Position numbers and translations under genes: made by a program. The notes beneath the pieces are model-generated. The model was not told the DNA's origin and did not search any database. It saw only the letters and a list, made by a program, of their open reading frames with translations. Source: Actinomycetota bacterium (GTDB lineage: Bacteria; Actinomycetota; Thermoleophilia; Solirubrobacterales; Solirubrobacteraceae). From it: a stretch of 64,000 nt of DNA. This document shows, one piece after another, positions 1 through 9,066 of the stretch (positions are counted from its first letter, which is position 1; each line of letters starts with the position of its first letter). The stretch covers positions 620,001-684,000 of the forward strand of contig VAXW01000005.1 of the NCBI GenBank assembly GCA_005884115.1. The letters run 5' to 3'.

Positions 1-841
1 TTGGTCTTGCCCGGAGGGATGATCGCGCCGCGGTTCGCGCGTGCGCTGGTCTGTCCGCTCGCAGCCAGTAGCGCGCAGTGCGAGCGCGCATGATCGCGCG
101 GGCCCTCCGCACGAGGGCCTGCGGAGCGCCGGTCGCGGCGAAGCGGTCAATGACCAACTCCCGGTCACTCTCCAAGTCCTTGAGTGCGTGCACGGTTCGC
201 TCCCGGTCGCGGCCGTCATGGACGACGTAGACCGCTGCCGGCTTCTTGACTCCAACGCAAGCACCCAGCGCTGCGACTCGCCACCACAGGTCGAGATCCT
301 CCACCCCCGCCTTACGCCTGAACCCTTCAAAGAAGCCGCCGCACTCAAGCAGAGCGTCGCGACGCACGAGCGTTGCGCATGTACTGGGAACAATGCGCCC
401 CGACACGAGGTCCTCGAGCGTCACGAGCTCTCGGACGTCGTGGCGACCGATAATCTGGCCTAAGTCATTAACTGGAACTGCGGCTGCGAAGCATGCGACC
501 GCTCCGGCAGCTTCGCGGATCCTTAGTCGCGCGAGCTGCAAGAATTCAGGTCGCCAGTAGTCATCGCCGTCAAGGAAAGCAATCCACTCGCCACTCGCCC
601 GAGCGATCCCTGCGTTACGCGCGGCGGAAACCCCTCGGCCCTCGCCATGAACTAAGAGGACTCGGTCGCTCACCAGCGACAGAACACGGTTGACGGTTTG
701 ATCGGCCGACATGTCGTCAACGACGATCACCTCGTCGGCGCGACTGCTCTGGTCAAGCGCGCTTCGCATCGCCCGCTCGATTGTTTGCTCGCAATTGCGC
801 GCTGCGATGAGGACGGAAATCGTCGGAGCGGCGGTGAGCAT
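1..841 (-). CDS. Family 2 glycosyltransferase, C-terminus cut by the window edge
   Basis: The reading frame runs open from an ATG at 841 to the window edge, giving about 280 residues without a stop. The N-terminus has the GT-A start (ISVLIAARN, residues 8-16), an acidic pair at 42-43, and the metal/nucleotide-sugar DxD region FLDGDDYW with DGDD at 91-94. A later Glu-Asp pair (181-182) followed by LDLWWR fits the catalytic-base region of GT2 enzymes. The family moves a sugar from a nucleotide donor to a glycan or lipid on the cytoplasmic side of the membrane, often for polysaccharide or O-antigen-like polymers. The acceptor cannot be read from the sequence. The missing 3' part may hold further domains. 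The family call is firm, the substrate unknown. Confidence 0.85.
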   Translation of the reverse strand, partial: MLTAAPTISVLIAARNCEQTIERAMRSALDQSSRADEVIVVDDMSADQTVNRVLSLVSDRVLLVHGEGRGVSAARNAGIARASGEWIAFLDGDDYWRPEFLQLARLRIREAAGAVACFAAAVPVNDLGQIIGRHDVRELVTLEDLVSGRIVPSTCATLVRRDALLECGGFFEGFRRKAGVEDLDLWWRVAALGACVGVKKPAAVYVVHDGRDRERTVHALKDLESDRELVIDRFAATGAPQALVRRARAIMRARTARYWLRADRPAHARTAARSSLRARP

Positions 842-993
842 CAAGGGGCTAGCTGAAGCACTCGAGAGATCATGCAGGCACAGGGCCCGAATCTCGAGCG
901 CCTCCACTGATGTCCTCGCCGACTGCGACTACAAGATTTCGCAAATCGATCCCAGCGCAAGCGTAGCGGCCGAGTAACGGGGCAGGTTGACGC

Positions 994-1809
994 TTAAGGT
1001 GATTCCTGCTCCCCCTCCGCCTCCGTCAAGAAACCCTCGAGGCACTCGTTGTACGGCGCGCCCGTGAGCGGGATCGTGTGGCCGCGCCCCGCGATCACCT
1101 CCCTTCGGGCCCGCATGCGTTCGGCGACGGCATCGCACACGGCCTCGAACACCGGTGAGTGCCCGCCGGAGATGACCAGCTTTGCGAACGGCGCGTCGCG
1201 CAGCGCGGCGAGCGGGGGCTCGGACTCCCACGGCGGTCGTTCACGCGCGAGCAGCGCGGCACCGCGGGCCAGCTCGCCCTCGAGCTGATCGGGCGTGTGG
1301 TGCGTGGAGCCCACGCCGCCGCGGAACGCGCGCAGGAACTCGAGCGGAGAGAGCTCGCTGGCGCGCGCGTACAGCAGCTCTCCGCCCGCGATCTGCTGAT
1401 CGACGACCGGGTTGCCCGCCGCGACCCGCATGCAGCCCGGCTCGGACACCGTCAGCGAGCGCACCGCGTGCGGGCGCAGCGCGGCCGCGTGCAGCGCGAT
1501 CACGGCCCCGTAGGAGTGTCCGACCAGGTGCGCGCCTTCGCCCAGCAGCTCGGCGAACAGCGGCGCCTCGGTCTCGAAGTCCCCGCGGGCGAGCGGGGCG
1601 CTGGCCCCGAAGCCCGGGCGATCGGGGAGCAGCAGGGTCCAGCGGGAGGCGAGCTCGAGCTGGTGGCGCCAGGTCCGATCGGCGCCGACGACGCTTCCGT
1701 GGATGAACAGCACCGGCGGGCCGGTTCCGGCGCGCTTGCAATGCAGGGGGCCGGGGCTTATGGAATGCGCAGGTTTGAGCCGATATTTGAGCCCAAGAGA
1801 CGGCCCCAC
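994..1809 (-). CDS. Alpha/beta hydrolase
   Basis: A 271-residue single-domain alpha/beta hydrolase. The oxyanion-hole HG motif (LFIHGSVVG) lies near residue 36, the nucleophile elbow GHSYGA puts the catalytic Ser near residue 98, and the C-terminal GRGHTIPL supplies the catalytic His. There is no signal peptide, so it should be cytoplasmic. The first ~20 residues before the fold are not conserved-looking, so a start slightly downstream is possible. It stands alone on the minus strand beside the truncated glycosyltransferase. The family hydrolyses esters, lactones or C-C bonds; the substrate cannot be inferred here. Confidence 0.85.
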   Translation of the reverse strand: MGPSLGLKYRLKPAHSISPGPLHCKRAGTGPPVLFIHGSVVGADRTWRHQLELASRWTLLLPDRPGFGASAPLARGDFETEAPLFAELLGEGAHLVGHSYGAVIALHAAALRPHAVRSLTVSEPGCMRVAAGNPVVDQQIAGGELLYARASELSPLEFLRAFRGGVGSTHHTPDQLEGELARGAALLARERPPWESEPPLAALRDAPFAKLVISGGHSPVFEAVCDAVAERMRARREVIAGRGHTIPLTGAPYNECLEGFLTEAEGEQESP

Positions 1810-1912
1810 CTAGACCAAGGTCCAACGCGAACAGGCCCAAGGTCCAGTACAGCTCGCGCGTCCCCGGACCGACCATGGTCATGCAACGAAATGCACATGA
1901 GGTGGAACAGCA

Positions 1913-2068
1913 ATGACACGCTATCTACTACGGGTGTATCGGGGGTCGGCTTACTACCCCGACAAGAAGTTGCAGAGCGTCAGCCGCGGGCGTCTGGAAC
2001 GGCGCGCGCAGCAGCTCGAGCGAGAGGGCTTCCGCGTCAGGCTTCTCGTCGTGGGAGGGAAGCGCTGA
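1913..2068 (+). CDS. Small ORF, 51 aa, unknown
   Basis: A short frame with ATG preceded by a GAGGTGG Shine-Dalgarno-like stretch. Codon third positions are mostly G or C, as in the real genes nearby. The product is basic, rich in Arg and Tyr at the N-terminus, with no membrane segment or known motif. It is followed within a few bases by another short frame on the same strand. I do not recognise it; it could be a genuine microprotein or chance. Confidence 0.35.
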   Translation: MTRYLLRVYRGSAYYPDKKLQSVSRGRLERRAQQLEREGFRVRLLVVGGKR

Positions 2069-2073
2069 GGCCC

Positions 2074-2193
2074 ATGAGTGCGCGCACGGTCAAGCGAATC
2101 TGCATCGTGGGATTTGCAGACGTCGCCTACCGCGTCTTCCTGCGCGGCTTCGTACGCCGCCGGGTGGGGCTCGAGACGCGGCCAGCGCGCTAG
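2074..2193 (+). CDS. Small ORF, 39 aa, unknown
   Basis: ATG with a GAGG stretch about 3 nt upstream, six bases after the stop of the preceding 51-aa frame, so the two could form a mini-operon. The product is very basic (RRRVG near the end) with a short hydrophobic patch. No recognisable domain. Low confidence. Confidence 0.25.
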   Translation: MSARTVKRICIVGFADVAYRVFLRGFVRRRVGLETRPAR

Positions 2194-2316
2194 CGCGCCA
2201 CGGGGAGGCGCGCTCAGGCGCGTTCGCTGTCCAGCGCCAGCTCGGGCAGCGACGCGCTGCGACAATGCGTCCGACGTGACGCGCCAACGCCCTCACGAGA
2301 CAGCTCGGAGCTCGCC

Positions 2317-2955
2317 TTGACTCACCCTTTCCTCGCTTTGCTCCTGGCGCTCGCGGTGAGCCCGTTTCACTCGTCGATCCAGCCGCTGCCCGCTGCGGTG
2401 CGGGCCGAGGTGAAGCAGACGGCGTGGCATTCCGGCTGCCCCGTGCCGCTGTCGGGCCTGCGCCTGCTCACGGTCTCCTATCGCGGCTTCGACGGGCGCG
2501 CCTATACCGGCCAGCTGGTCGTAAGGCGCTCAGCGGCCGCGCCGCTCGCGCTCGTGTTCCGCCAGCTGTATCGAATCGGCTTCCCGATCCGCCACATGAG
2601 CATCGCTGATGCGTACGGCCCGAAGCAGGCTCGCCCCGCCGACGGCGACGTCAGCGCCTCCTTCGAATGCAGGCAGGCGGTGCCCTCGCCGTGCGTCGGC
2701 GGACGCGGCACGGGCACGTGGTCGGAGCACGCATACGGCGAGGCGGTGGATCTGAACCCGGTAGAGAACCCCTACGTAGGCTGCGGCCAGAGCCGCGATC
2801 GCGCGAGCCGGCCCTATTTCGACCGCTCGCGGCACAGGCCCGGGATGGTCACGCCTGGCGTCATCCGCGCCTTTGGCTCGATCGGATGGGGCTGGGGCGG
2901 AAGCTGGAGCGGCTCGACGAAGGACTACATGCACTTCTCCGCATCCGGGCACTGA
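2317..2955 (+). CDS. Secreted M15-family metallopeptidase
   Basis: 212 residues starting at TTG, with a hydrophobic N-terminus (about residues 4-16) typical of a signal peptide. The zinc site of M15 D-alanyl-D-alanine peptidases is complete: SEHAYGEAVD gives His138 and Asp145, and KDYMHFS gives His206. Family members cut D-Ala-containing peptide bonds in peptidoglycan, so a role in cell-wall turnover outside the membrane is likely. Two cysteines (118, 126) could form a disulfide. It stands as a single gene before the LLM oxidoreductase. Confidence in the family is high, in the exact bond cut moderate. Confidence 0.85.
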   Translation: MTHPFLALLLALAVSPFHSSIQPLPAAVRAEVKQTAWHSGCPVPLSGLRLLTVSYRGFDGRAYTGQLVVRRSAAAPLALVFRQLYRIGFPIRHMSIADAYGPKQARPADGDVSASFECRQAVPSPCVGGRGTGTWSEHAYGEAVDLNPVENPYVGCGQSRDRASRPYFDRSRHRPGMVTPGVIRAFGSIGWGWGGSWSGSTKDYMHFSASGH

Positions 2956-3018
2956 GCGACTCCCGCCTGCCGCGGCCGCTCCCGGTGGCCGCGCAGTGGG
3001 TTTGCATATGCTCCCGCG

Positions 3019-3993
3019 GTGGCGACGGGCTGTTTCATCTCGACCGGGCGTTCACTCGAGGAGGCGATCGAGCGCGTCAAGCTCGCCGAGTCGCTCGGCT
3101 ACGAGTCCGTCTACGTCACGCACATCGCCGGGCGTGAGTCGCTTACGGTCATCACCGCATACGCGCTCGCGACCAGTCGCATCCGCGTGGGAACGGGCGT
3201 GGTGCCCATCTACACGCGCACGCCGGCGACGATGGCGCAGACCGCGGCCACGATCGACGAGCTCTCCGGCGGCCGCGTCACGCTCGGACTGGGGGTTTCG
3301 CATCGCCCGGTCGTCGAGGGGTGGTACGGGCAGGCGATCGATCGTCCGGTAGCTGAGATGCGCGAGTACGTCTCCATCGTGAGGGCGGTACTTCGCGGCG
3401 AGGACCCGCCGGCCGCTGAGAAGTGGCGGACCGGCTTTCACCTCGTGGGCCTCGACCCGCGCCCGTCGACGCCGATCTACATCGCCGCCCTCTCGCCGGC
3501 GATGCTGCGCCTCGCCGGCGAGATTGCCGACGGCGTGCTGCTGTGGCTGTGTATTCCGAGCTACATCCGCGACGTCGTGATCCCCGAGGTCACCGCGGGG
3601 CGCGAGCGTGCCGGGCTGCCGCTCGAGGGGTTCGACGTGGCGCCCGCGGTGCCAGCCGCCCTCGTCGGCGACGGCGAGGATGCCTATGGGACGATGCGCA
3701 GGGATCTCATCCCGTACTTCGGGCTGCCCTTCTACAGGGCGATGATCGAGCGCACGGGCTTCGGCGCTGACATCGAGGCCTATGACGCCGTCGGCGGAAA
3801 CCTGGAGGCCATGCGGGCAGCGATCTCGGACGAGTTCATCGAGCGGCTGACAGCCGTCGGCGACCGCGACGCGGTGCTCGCCGGAGTCGAGCGCTACCGC
3901 TCCGCGGGGGCCACCTCACCGTGCATCGGCCCGATCGCCAAGTCGGACTTCGAGGCGACGCTGCGCGCGGGCATCGGCGCGCCCGACGCTTGA
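3019..3993 (+). CDS. LLM-class flavin-dependent (probably F420) oxidoreductase
   Basis: 324 residues from a GTG start. The sequence follows the luciferase-like TIM barrel: a beta strand with ESVYVTHIAGRE, then RIRVGTGVVPIYTRTP, the SGGRVTLGLGVSH segment, and a conserved C-terminal helix region. These features are typical of actinobacterial F420-dependent LLM enzymes, which reduce or oxidise small organic substrates with F420 or FMN. The substrate cannot be told. It is followed 97 bp later by a Baeyer-Villiger monooxygenase on the same strand, suggesting a shared oxidation pathway, though not necessarily one transcript. Confidence 0.85.
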   Translation: MATGCFISTGRSLEEAIERVKLAESLGYESVYVTHIAGRESLTVITAYALATSRIRVGTGVVPIYTRTPATMAQTAATIDELSGGRVTLGLGVSHRPVVEGWYGQAIDRPVAEMREYVSIVRAVLRGEDPPAAEKWRTGFHLVGLDPRPSTPIYIAALSPAMLRLAGEIADGVLLWLCIPSYIRDVVIPEVTAGRERAGLPLEGFDVAPAVPAALVGDGEDAYGTMRRDLIPYFGLPFYRAMIERTGFGADIEAYDAVGGNLEAMRAAISDEFIERLTAVGDRDAVLAGVERYRSAGATSPCIGPIAKSDFEATLRAGIGAPDA

Positions 3994-4090
3994 GGACGAG
4001 GGATCCCCGCCGCCCAGCGGGAGGAAATCGGCGCGGCATTCGGCGCTGAGGCGGCCGAGCGAGCTGGCGGCGGGTAGTAGTGTCCAGCGT

Positions 4091-5605
4091 GTGAGCGCTG
4101 ATCCACGCGGCAACGGCCGCGCGCCCGGCCAATCTCTCTCGATCGCGATCGTCGGCGGCGGATTTGGCGGCGTGGGCGCGGCGGTCATGCTGCGCAGGGC
4201 AGGCCACGGCGACGTCACTGTGTTCGAGCGAGGCGAGCGGGTGGGCGGCGTATGGACGCACAACACCTATCCCGGCGCCGCCTGCGACGTGCCCTCGCAC
4301 CTGTACGAGTTCTCGTTCGCTCCCAACCCGCGCTGGTCTCGCCGCTACGCCCCGCAGGCGGAGATCCAGCGCTACCTCGAGGACGTCGCGCGCCGCCACG
4401 GCGTGCTCGAGCGCGTCCGCACCGGCACGGAGGTGACCTCGGCGCAGTGGGATGAGGAGCGAGGTCGCTGGCAGCTTCAGACGAGCGCCGGGGTGCACGA
4501 GGCCGAGATCCTGATCACCGCTTGCGGCCAGCTGTCGGTGCCGAAGATCCCGGCCATCCCGGGCCTCGAGAGCTTCGCAGGCCCGGCTTTTCACACCGCC
4601 CGCTGGCGCCACGACGTGGAGTTGGCCGGCAAGCGCGTGGCGGTGATCGGGACCGGGTGCAGCGCGATCCAGACGGTTCCGGCGATCCAGCCGATCGTGG
4701 CCCAGCTCGACGTCTACCAGCGCTCGCCCGGCTGGACGATCCCGAAGATGGACTTCGAATATTCGGAGCGGGCCAAGCGCGCCTTCGCGCGCTTTCCGCT
4801 CCTGCAGCGCCTCGACCGCGCGGCGATCTTCGCGTTCATGGAGGTGGGTGCGATCGGCATGACGCGCCAGCGGTGGATGCTCGCGCCCTTCCGCGCGCTC
4901 GCGCGCCGCCAGATAGAGCGCGCGATCAGCGATCCGGGCCTGCGCGCGAAGGTGACGCCGACCGACGAGGTCGGCTGCAAGCGCCTGATGCTCACCGACG
5001 ACTGGTACCCGACGCTCACGCAGCCCAACGTCGAGCTCATCACCGAGGCGATCGACGCGGTTACGACTGCAGGTATACGCCTGCGCGACGGCTCAGAGCG
5101 TCCCGCCGACGTGCTCGTGCTGGCCACGGGATTCAAGACCCACGGCTTCGTCGCGCCGATGCAGATCACGGGCGCCGCGGGGCGCACGCTCGCCGACGCG
5201 TGGGCTGATGTGCCGCGCGCCTACCTGGGCATGAGCGTGCCGGAGTTTCCTAACATGTTCCTGCTCTATGGCCCCAACACGAACGGCGGCACGGGGTCGG
5301 TCATCTACACGATCGAGGCCGGCGCCAACCACGTGATCGCGGCGCTCGCTCAGCTGCGAGCGGCACGCGCGCGACGCATCGAGCTGCGCCGCCAGACCGC
5401 GGAGAGCTTCGACCGCGAACTGCGTGAGGCGCTCGCCGGCACGGTCTGGCACAGCGGCTGCACGAACTGGTACGTCGACGAGAACGGCAACGACCCCAAC
5501 CAGTGGCCATGGCTGTGGAGCTCCTACCGACGCCGCACCGCGCGCTGGACGCCGGGCGCATACGCGCTCGATGCCGCGGCCGGCGAGCGCGTGCTCGCCG
5601 CCTGA
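4091..5605 (+). CDS. Baeyer-Villiger type flavin monooxygenase
   Basis: 504 residues from a GTG start. It has an FAD-binding GGGFGG (residues 22-27), the BVMO fingerprint FxGxxxHxxxW as [11 protein letters not shown] (162-172), and a second Rossmann motif GTGCSA (187-192) for NADPH. These motifs mark class B monooxygenases that insert oxygen next to a carbonyl, giving esters or lactones. The length is normal for the family. It precedes dtd by 8 bp and could share its transcript. The position next to an LLM oxidoreductase, a GST-like protein and a GMC oxidase points to catabolism of hydrophobic compounds, which is inference. Confidence 0.9.
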   Translation: MSADPRGNGRAPGQSLSIAIVGGGFGGVGAAVMLRRAGHGDVTVFERGERVGGVWTHNTYPGAACDVPSHLYEFSFAPNPRWSRRYAPQAEIQRYLEDVARRHGVLERVRTGTEVTSAQWDEERGRWQLQTSAGVHEAEILITACGQLSVPKIPAIPGLESFAGPAFHTARWRHDVELAGKRVAVIGTGCSAIQTVPAIQPIVAQLDVYQRSPGWTIPKMDFEYSERAKRAFARFPLLQRLDRAAIFAFMEVGAIGMTRQRWMLAPFRALARRQIERAISDPGLRAKVTPTDEVGCKRLMLTDDWYPTLTQPNVELITEAIDAVTTAGIRLRDGSERPADVLVLATGFKTHGFVAPMQITGAAGRTLADAWADVPRAYLGMSVPEFPNMFLLYGPNTNGGTGSVIYTIEAGANHVIAALAQLRAARARRIELRRQTAESFDRELREALAGTVWHSGCTNWYVDENGNDPNQWPWLWSSYRRRTARWTPGAYALDAAAGERVLAA

Positions 5606-5613
5606 GCGGGTCC

Positions 5614-6030
5614 GTGCGTGCGCTCGTGCAGAGGGTCACCCGCGCGGCCGTAAGCGTGGAGGGCGAGCGCATCTCGGCGATCGGCCCCGGCCTGCTCGTG
5701 CTCCTCGGCATCGCGCGCGCGGACGACGCGGCGGTCGTCGACCGCCTCGCCGCCAAGGTGCGCGCCCTGCGCGTGTTCCCAGACGCCGACGGGCGCATGA
5801 ACGAGGCGCTCGGCGACCGCGAAGTCCTTTGCGTGAGCCAGTTCACGCTCTGCGCGGACACCTCGCGCGGAAACCGCCCGAGCTTCGTCGCGGCCGCGCC
5901 GCCGGAGCACGCCGAGCCGCTCTACGAGCGCTTCTGCGAGCGCGTGCAGGCGCAGCGCGGGCGCTTTGGCGCCTATATGGAGGTCGAGCTCGTCAACGAC
6001 GGCCCCGTGACCGTGATGCTCGAGGCATGA
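5614..6030 (+). CDS. dtd: D-aminoacyl-tRNA deacylase
   Basis: 138 residues when started at the GTG 8 bp after the BVMO stop, which gives the canonical [12 protein letters not shown]-terminus. The two signature motifs are present: SQFTL (75-79) followed by GNRPSF, and NDGPVT (128-133) near the C-terminus, which together form the D-aminoacyl pocket at the dimer interface. The enzyme clears D-amino acids, and glycine from tRNA-Ala, in the cytoplasm. Its stop overlaps the start of the next gene (ATGATG), so the two are translationally coupled. Confidence 0.95.
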   Translation: MRALVQRVTRAAVSVEGERISAIGPGLLVLLGIARADDAAVVDRLAAKVRALRVFPDADGRMNEALGDREVLCVSQFTLCADTSRGNRPSFVAAAPPEHAEPLYERFCERVQAQRGRFGAYMEVELVNDGPVTVMLEA

Positions 6031-6893
6031 TGGGCGCTGCGCGGACGAACGCGGGAGAGGTGGACGACGTGAGCGCGGGCACGAGCGTTCGCGGCGCGGT
6101 TGGCGGCGCAGGCGCCGAGGCCACTGTGTACGTGATCCCCGGCTCGCACGCGTGCCGTGCGGGGATGCTGATGCTCGAGCACAAGCGCATCCCCTACCGC
6201 GTTGTGGAGCTGGTCACCGGCGTGCACCCGTTCATCGTTCGCCTGCTCGGCTTCCCGGGCAACAAGCAACCGATCAGATCCGTCGATGGCCGCACCCACC
6301 GCTCGCTCGCGCTGATCGACCGCATGGGAACCGTGCCCGCGCTGCGCTTGGGCGCAGAGCGCGTCCAGACCAACCGAGCCATCGCCCGCTTCCTCGATCG
6401 CATCCAGCCGCAGCCGCCGCTGTTTCCGTCCGACCCCGAGCGCCGAGCGGCTGTGGAGGAGGCCGAGCGCTGGGGCGACGAGGTCCTGCAGATGGCCGCG
6501 CGGCGGATCGCGCTCGCCGCGGCCGCGCGCGACACGGCCGAGATTTATGACCGCGGCGGTAGCGGCCGGCTCGGCGCGCTGCTCTCGCACCACCGCGCGC
6601 TTCGCACGGTTCACGGCCACGTTGCCGCACGCCTCGCCTTTCGAGCCAACCCCAACACCGAGCGCAAGCTGCTGGCAGAGCTGCCCGGCATGCTCGACCG
6701 CGTCGACGCGTGGATCGCGGACGGCGTGCTCAACGGTGCCGAGCTCAACGCCGCGGACTTCATGATCGCGCCGAGCATCGCGCTGATCTCCTACCGGCAC
6801 GACCTGCGCGATGAGATCGCCGCTCGCCCGGCCGGCGGGATGATCGATCGCATCCTGCCGATGCCGCCCGCGGCGGCCGCAGCGGCGCCGTAG
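6027..6893 (+). CDS. Glutathione S-transferase-like protein
   Basis: 288 residues from the ATG overlapping the dtd stop. After a variable 30-residue lead, a thioredoxin-like half begins ([18 protein letters not shown]), with a Cys in the active-site loop region. It is followed by a VPALRLG segment resembling the cis-Pro loop of GST N-domains, then an all-helical C-terminal half. This is the two-domain GST plan, though Actinobacteria mostly lack glutathione and related proteins may use mycothiol or have no thiol transfer role. The function is therefore open. Coupling to dtd may reflect operon packing rather than a shared pathway. Confidence 0.7.
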   Translation: MMGAARTNAGEVDDVSAGTSVRGAVGGAGAEATVYVIPGSHACRAGMLMLEHKRIPYRVVELVTGVHPFIVRLLGFPGNKQPIRSVDGRTHRSLALIDRMGTVPALRLGAERVQTNRAIARFLDRIQPQPPLFPSDPERRAAVEEAERWGDEVLQMAARRIALAAAARDTAEIYDRGGSGRLGALLSHHRALRTVHGHVAARLAFRANPNTERKLLAELPGMLDRVDAWIADGVLNGAELNAADFMIAPSIALISYRHDLRDEIAARPAGGMIDRILPMPPAAAAAAP

Positions 6894-6976
6894 ACGTAGA
6901 AGGACCCCCGCGCGCGGCGCCGCAGACTCGGTCCTGGGCGGGCTGGTCGCGCCGGCGCGCGAGCGTGCGAAGCTGC

Positions 6977-8584
6977 CTATGCGGCGACGGGCTCTGAGGG
7001 GGCCTCGTCCGCGCGCTCGGCGGACAGCGGCTTGGCCCCGCGGATCAGATCTGCTGCGCGCTCGGCGACGGCGATCGTGGGGGCGTTGGTGTTGCCGCGC
7101 GGCACGGTCGGCATCACCGACGCGTCGACCACGCGCAGACCCTCGAGGCCGTTGACGCGCAGCTGCTCATCGACGACGGCGTCCGCGTCCTCGCCCATGC
7201 GGCAGGTGCCCACGGGGTGGTAGACGAGGTAGGTCGTGCGCGCGACGTGAGCGCGCAGGGCCTCATCGGAGTCTCCTTCGGGGGTCGTGAAGGGCTCCGC
7301 GCAGTAGAGCTTCATCGCGGGCTGGCCGCAGATCTCGAGCGTCAGGCGCAGGCCGTCGATCATGCGGCGCATGTCCTCCGGCTCGGAGTAGAGACCGTTG
7401 TGGACGATCGGCTTCGCGCTTGGGTCATTCGAGGCCAGCTGCACCGACCCGCGCGAGCGCGGGGTGAGCAGGCAGGGGGAGGCCCACACGCCGTGTTCCA
7501 CGGGATCGGTCATGCCCTCGTCGACGATCTGCAGGCCGGCGACGTGGAACTGCGTGTCGGGAGCGGGCGCGCCAGCGTCCACGCGCGCGAAGCCGCCGGA
7601 CTCGGCGAGGTTCGAGGCGAACGGCCCGGTCTGCGTGGCTTCGTACTCTTCTAGCGCCGGTGGCTCGAGTGCGAGCAGCAGGCTGTGCGGTTCGTCCGTC
7701 GTGTACACGAGGTATGAGCCTGGGTGGTCGGAGAGGTTCTCGCCCACCGACGGGCGGTCGAGCAGCACCTCGATTTCGCGCATCTGCAGGTGTTCGGCGG
7801 GGCCCACGCCCGAGAGCATGAGAAGCTGCGGCGAGTTGTAGGCGCCGCCGCACAGGATCACCTCGCGCGCAGCGCGCAGCTGTTGCGTCTCGCCGAGTTG
7901 CTGCGCCTCCACCCCGACCGCGCGCGTCCCCTCGAAAAGCACGCGCTGCACGTGCATATAGGGCTTCACGGTGAGGTTGGCTCGCTCCATCGCCGGGTGC
8001 AGGTAGGCGACGGCGGCGCTCGCGCGCTGTCCGCCGCGCTGCGTGACCTGGTAGATCCCCACGCCGTCCTGTGCCTCGCCATTGAAGTCCTCGTTGCGAG
8101 CCAGGCCGGCCTGCTGGCCCGCGTCGACGAAGGCCTGGGCGATGCGGTTGCGCGAGCGGTTCTCGCTGACGGGCAGCGGCCCGCCGACGCCGTGCCAGCG
8201 CGAGGCCCCGCGCTCGTTGTCCTCGGCCTTCAGGAAGTAGGGGAAGAGGTCGCCCCACGACCAGCCCGCCACGCCCCAGCCGTCGTAGTCGAGCGGGTTG
8301 CCGCGGATGTAGACCATCGCGTTGATCGACGAAGATCCGCCGAGCACTTTGCCGCGCGGGAGCGGGATACGCCGGAAGTCGCACTGTGGTTCGGGCGCCG
8401 AGCAGTAGTCCCAGTCGACCTCGGTGCGCGCGAGCTGCAGGTAGCCGAGCGGCACGTGGATGTTTTCGTTAGTGTCGGGCGGTCCTGCCTCGAGCAGCAG
8501 CACATTGATATCGGGGTCTTCGCTGAGACGCGCGGCCAGCACGCACCCGGCCGAGCCGGCCCCGACAATCACGTAGTCGTACAT
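6977..8584 (-). CDS. GMC-family oxidoreductase (choline dehydrogenase-like)
   Basis: 535 residues. The N-terminus has the FAD dinucleotide motif GAGSAG (8-13) and LLLEAG. The GMC signature GGSSSINAMVYIRG follows near residue 82. The C-terminus has YHPVGTCRMG with the catalytic His and RGNTNAPTIAVAERAADLI with the Asn partner. Such enzymes oxidise alcohols or sugars using FAD. It lacks a secretion signal. It stands alone, convergent with the GST-like gene; a few bases upstream of its start lies a GGGGAGGTAGAC ribosome-binding site. The C-terminal signature matters here because a decayed copy of it recurs near 49.1 kb. Confidence 0.92.
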   Translation of the reverse strand: MYDYVIVGAGSAGCVLAARLSEDPDINVLLLEAGPPDTNENIHVPLGYLQLARTEVDWDYCSAPEPQCDFRRIPLPRGKVLGGSSSINAMVYIRGNPLDYDGWGVAGWSWGDLFPYFLKAEDNERGASRWHGVGGPLPVSENRSRNRIAQAFVDAGQQAGLARNEDFNGEAQDGVGIYQVTQRGGQRASAAVAYLHPAMERANLTVKPYMHVQRVLFEGTRAVGVEAQQLGETQQLRAAREVILCGGAYNSPQLLMLSGVGPAEHLQMREIEVLLDRPSVGENLSDHPGSYLVYTTDEPHSLLLALEPPALEEYEATQTGPFASNLAESGGFARVDAGAPAPDTQFHVAGLQIVDEGMTDPVEHGVWASPCLLTPRSRGSVQLASNDPSAKPIVHNGLYSEPEDMRRMIDGLRLTLEICGQPAMKLYCAEPFTTPEGDSDEALRAHVARTTYLVYHPVGTCRMGEDADAVVDEQLRVNGLEGLRVVDASVMPTVPRGNTNAPTIAVAERAADLIRGAKPLSAERADEAPSEPVAA

Positions 8585-8782
8585 GTCTACCTCCCCTGGG
8601 ATTGAGGCAACGATACCTCACCCCACCCAGCCGGGCGCGCGCGTTAGCGCCGCGCACAGCGCCACTCTCACGCGCACTTGCGCTGCTGCGCGCCCCCGCG
8701 CGTGCGCGGGTCGAGTAAGCGCGCGCAGCGCTTCAAGGCTTCATTTCGACTGCACCCTGACGATAGGTGAAGGAAGAGGACC

Positions 8783-8905
8783 GTGTCTGCCTCCTCTTAC
8801 ATCGAATCCGAGCACCTCCGCAAGTCTTTCGCGGAGCGCGAGTCGCAGGTCGCTGACGCCGAGCGTCGCGGCGAGCGCTCGGGCGCAAACGGGACCGCGC
8901 GATGA
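8783..8905 (+). CDS. Small ORF, 40 aa, upstream of the kinase-like gene
   Basis: GTG start with a good AAGGAAGAGG ribosome-binding site 3-4 nt upstream. The product is charged and probably helical (rich in Glu, Arg, Ser, Ala), with no known domain. Its TGA overlaps the ATG of the next short frame (ATGA), which in turn overlaps the likely start of the kinase-like gene in the same way. It could be a real microprotein, a leader controlling translation downstream, or a remnant of an older N-terminus. Confidence 0.35.
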   Translation: MSASSYIESEHLRKSFAERESQVADAERRGERSGANGTAR

Positions 8906-9066
8906 GCTCGCGCGAAGCGCACTCGCCACGGCGTTTTGCCCCTGATGCATTCGTCCAGGCGCGGGCGGGCGCGCAGTCTGCTCCCTCAAGATGGAAGAGC
9001 GAGTCGCCGACCGCAGGACGCGCGCGGCGGCGAGCGAGGCTGCAGGAGGCGAAGACGCGCACATGA
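8902..9066 (+). CDS. Small ORF, 54 aa, bridging to the kinase-like gene
   Basis: Starts in an ATGA overlap with the 40-aa frame and ends in an ATGA overlap with the ATG at 9063. The product is very basic at the C-terminus (AGRARRRARL) and has no recognisable domain. It lies in a different frame from the kinase, so only one can be the main product in 8991-9066 unless both are translated. Supported mainly by its two overlaps; low confidence. Confidence 0.25.
   Translation: MSSREAHSPRRFAPDAFVQARAGAQSAPSRWKSESPTAGRARRRARLQEAKTRT

Noticed and set aside
1159..2193. 344-codon plus-strand frame
   Set aside because: Most of it is antisense to the alpha/beta hydrolase; only the short frames at its end have independent support.
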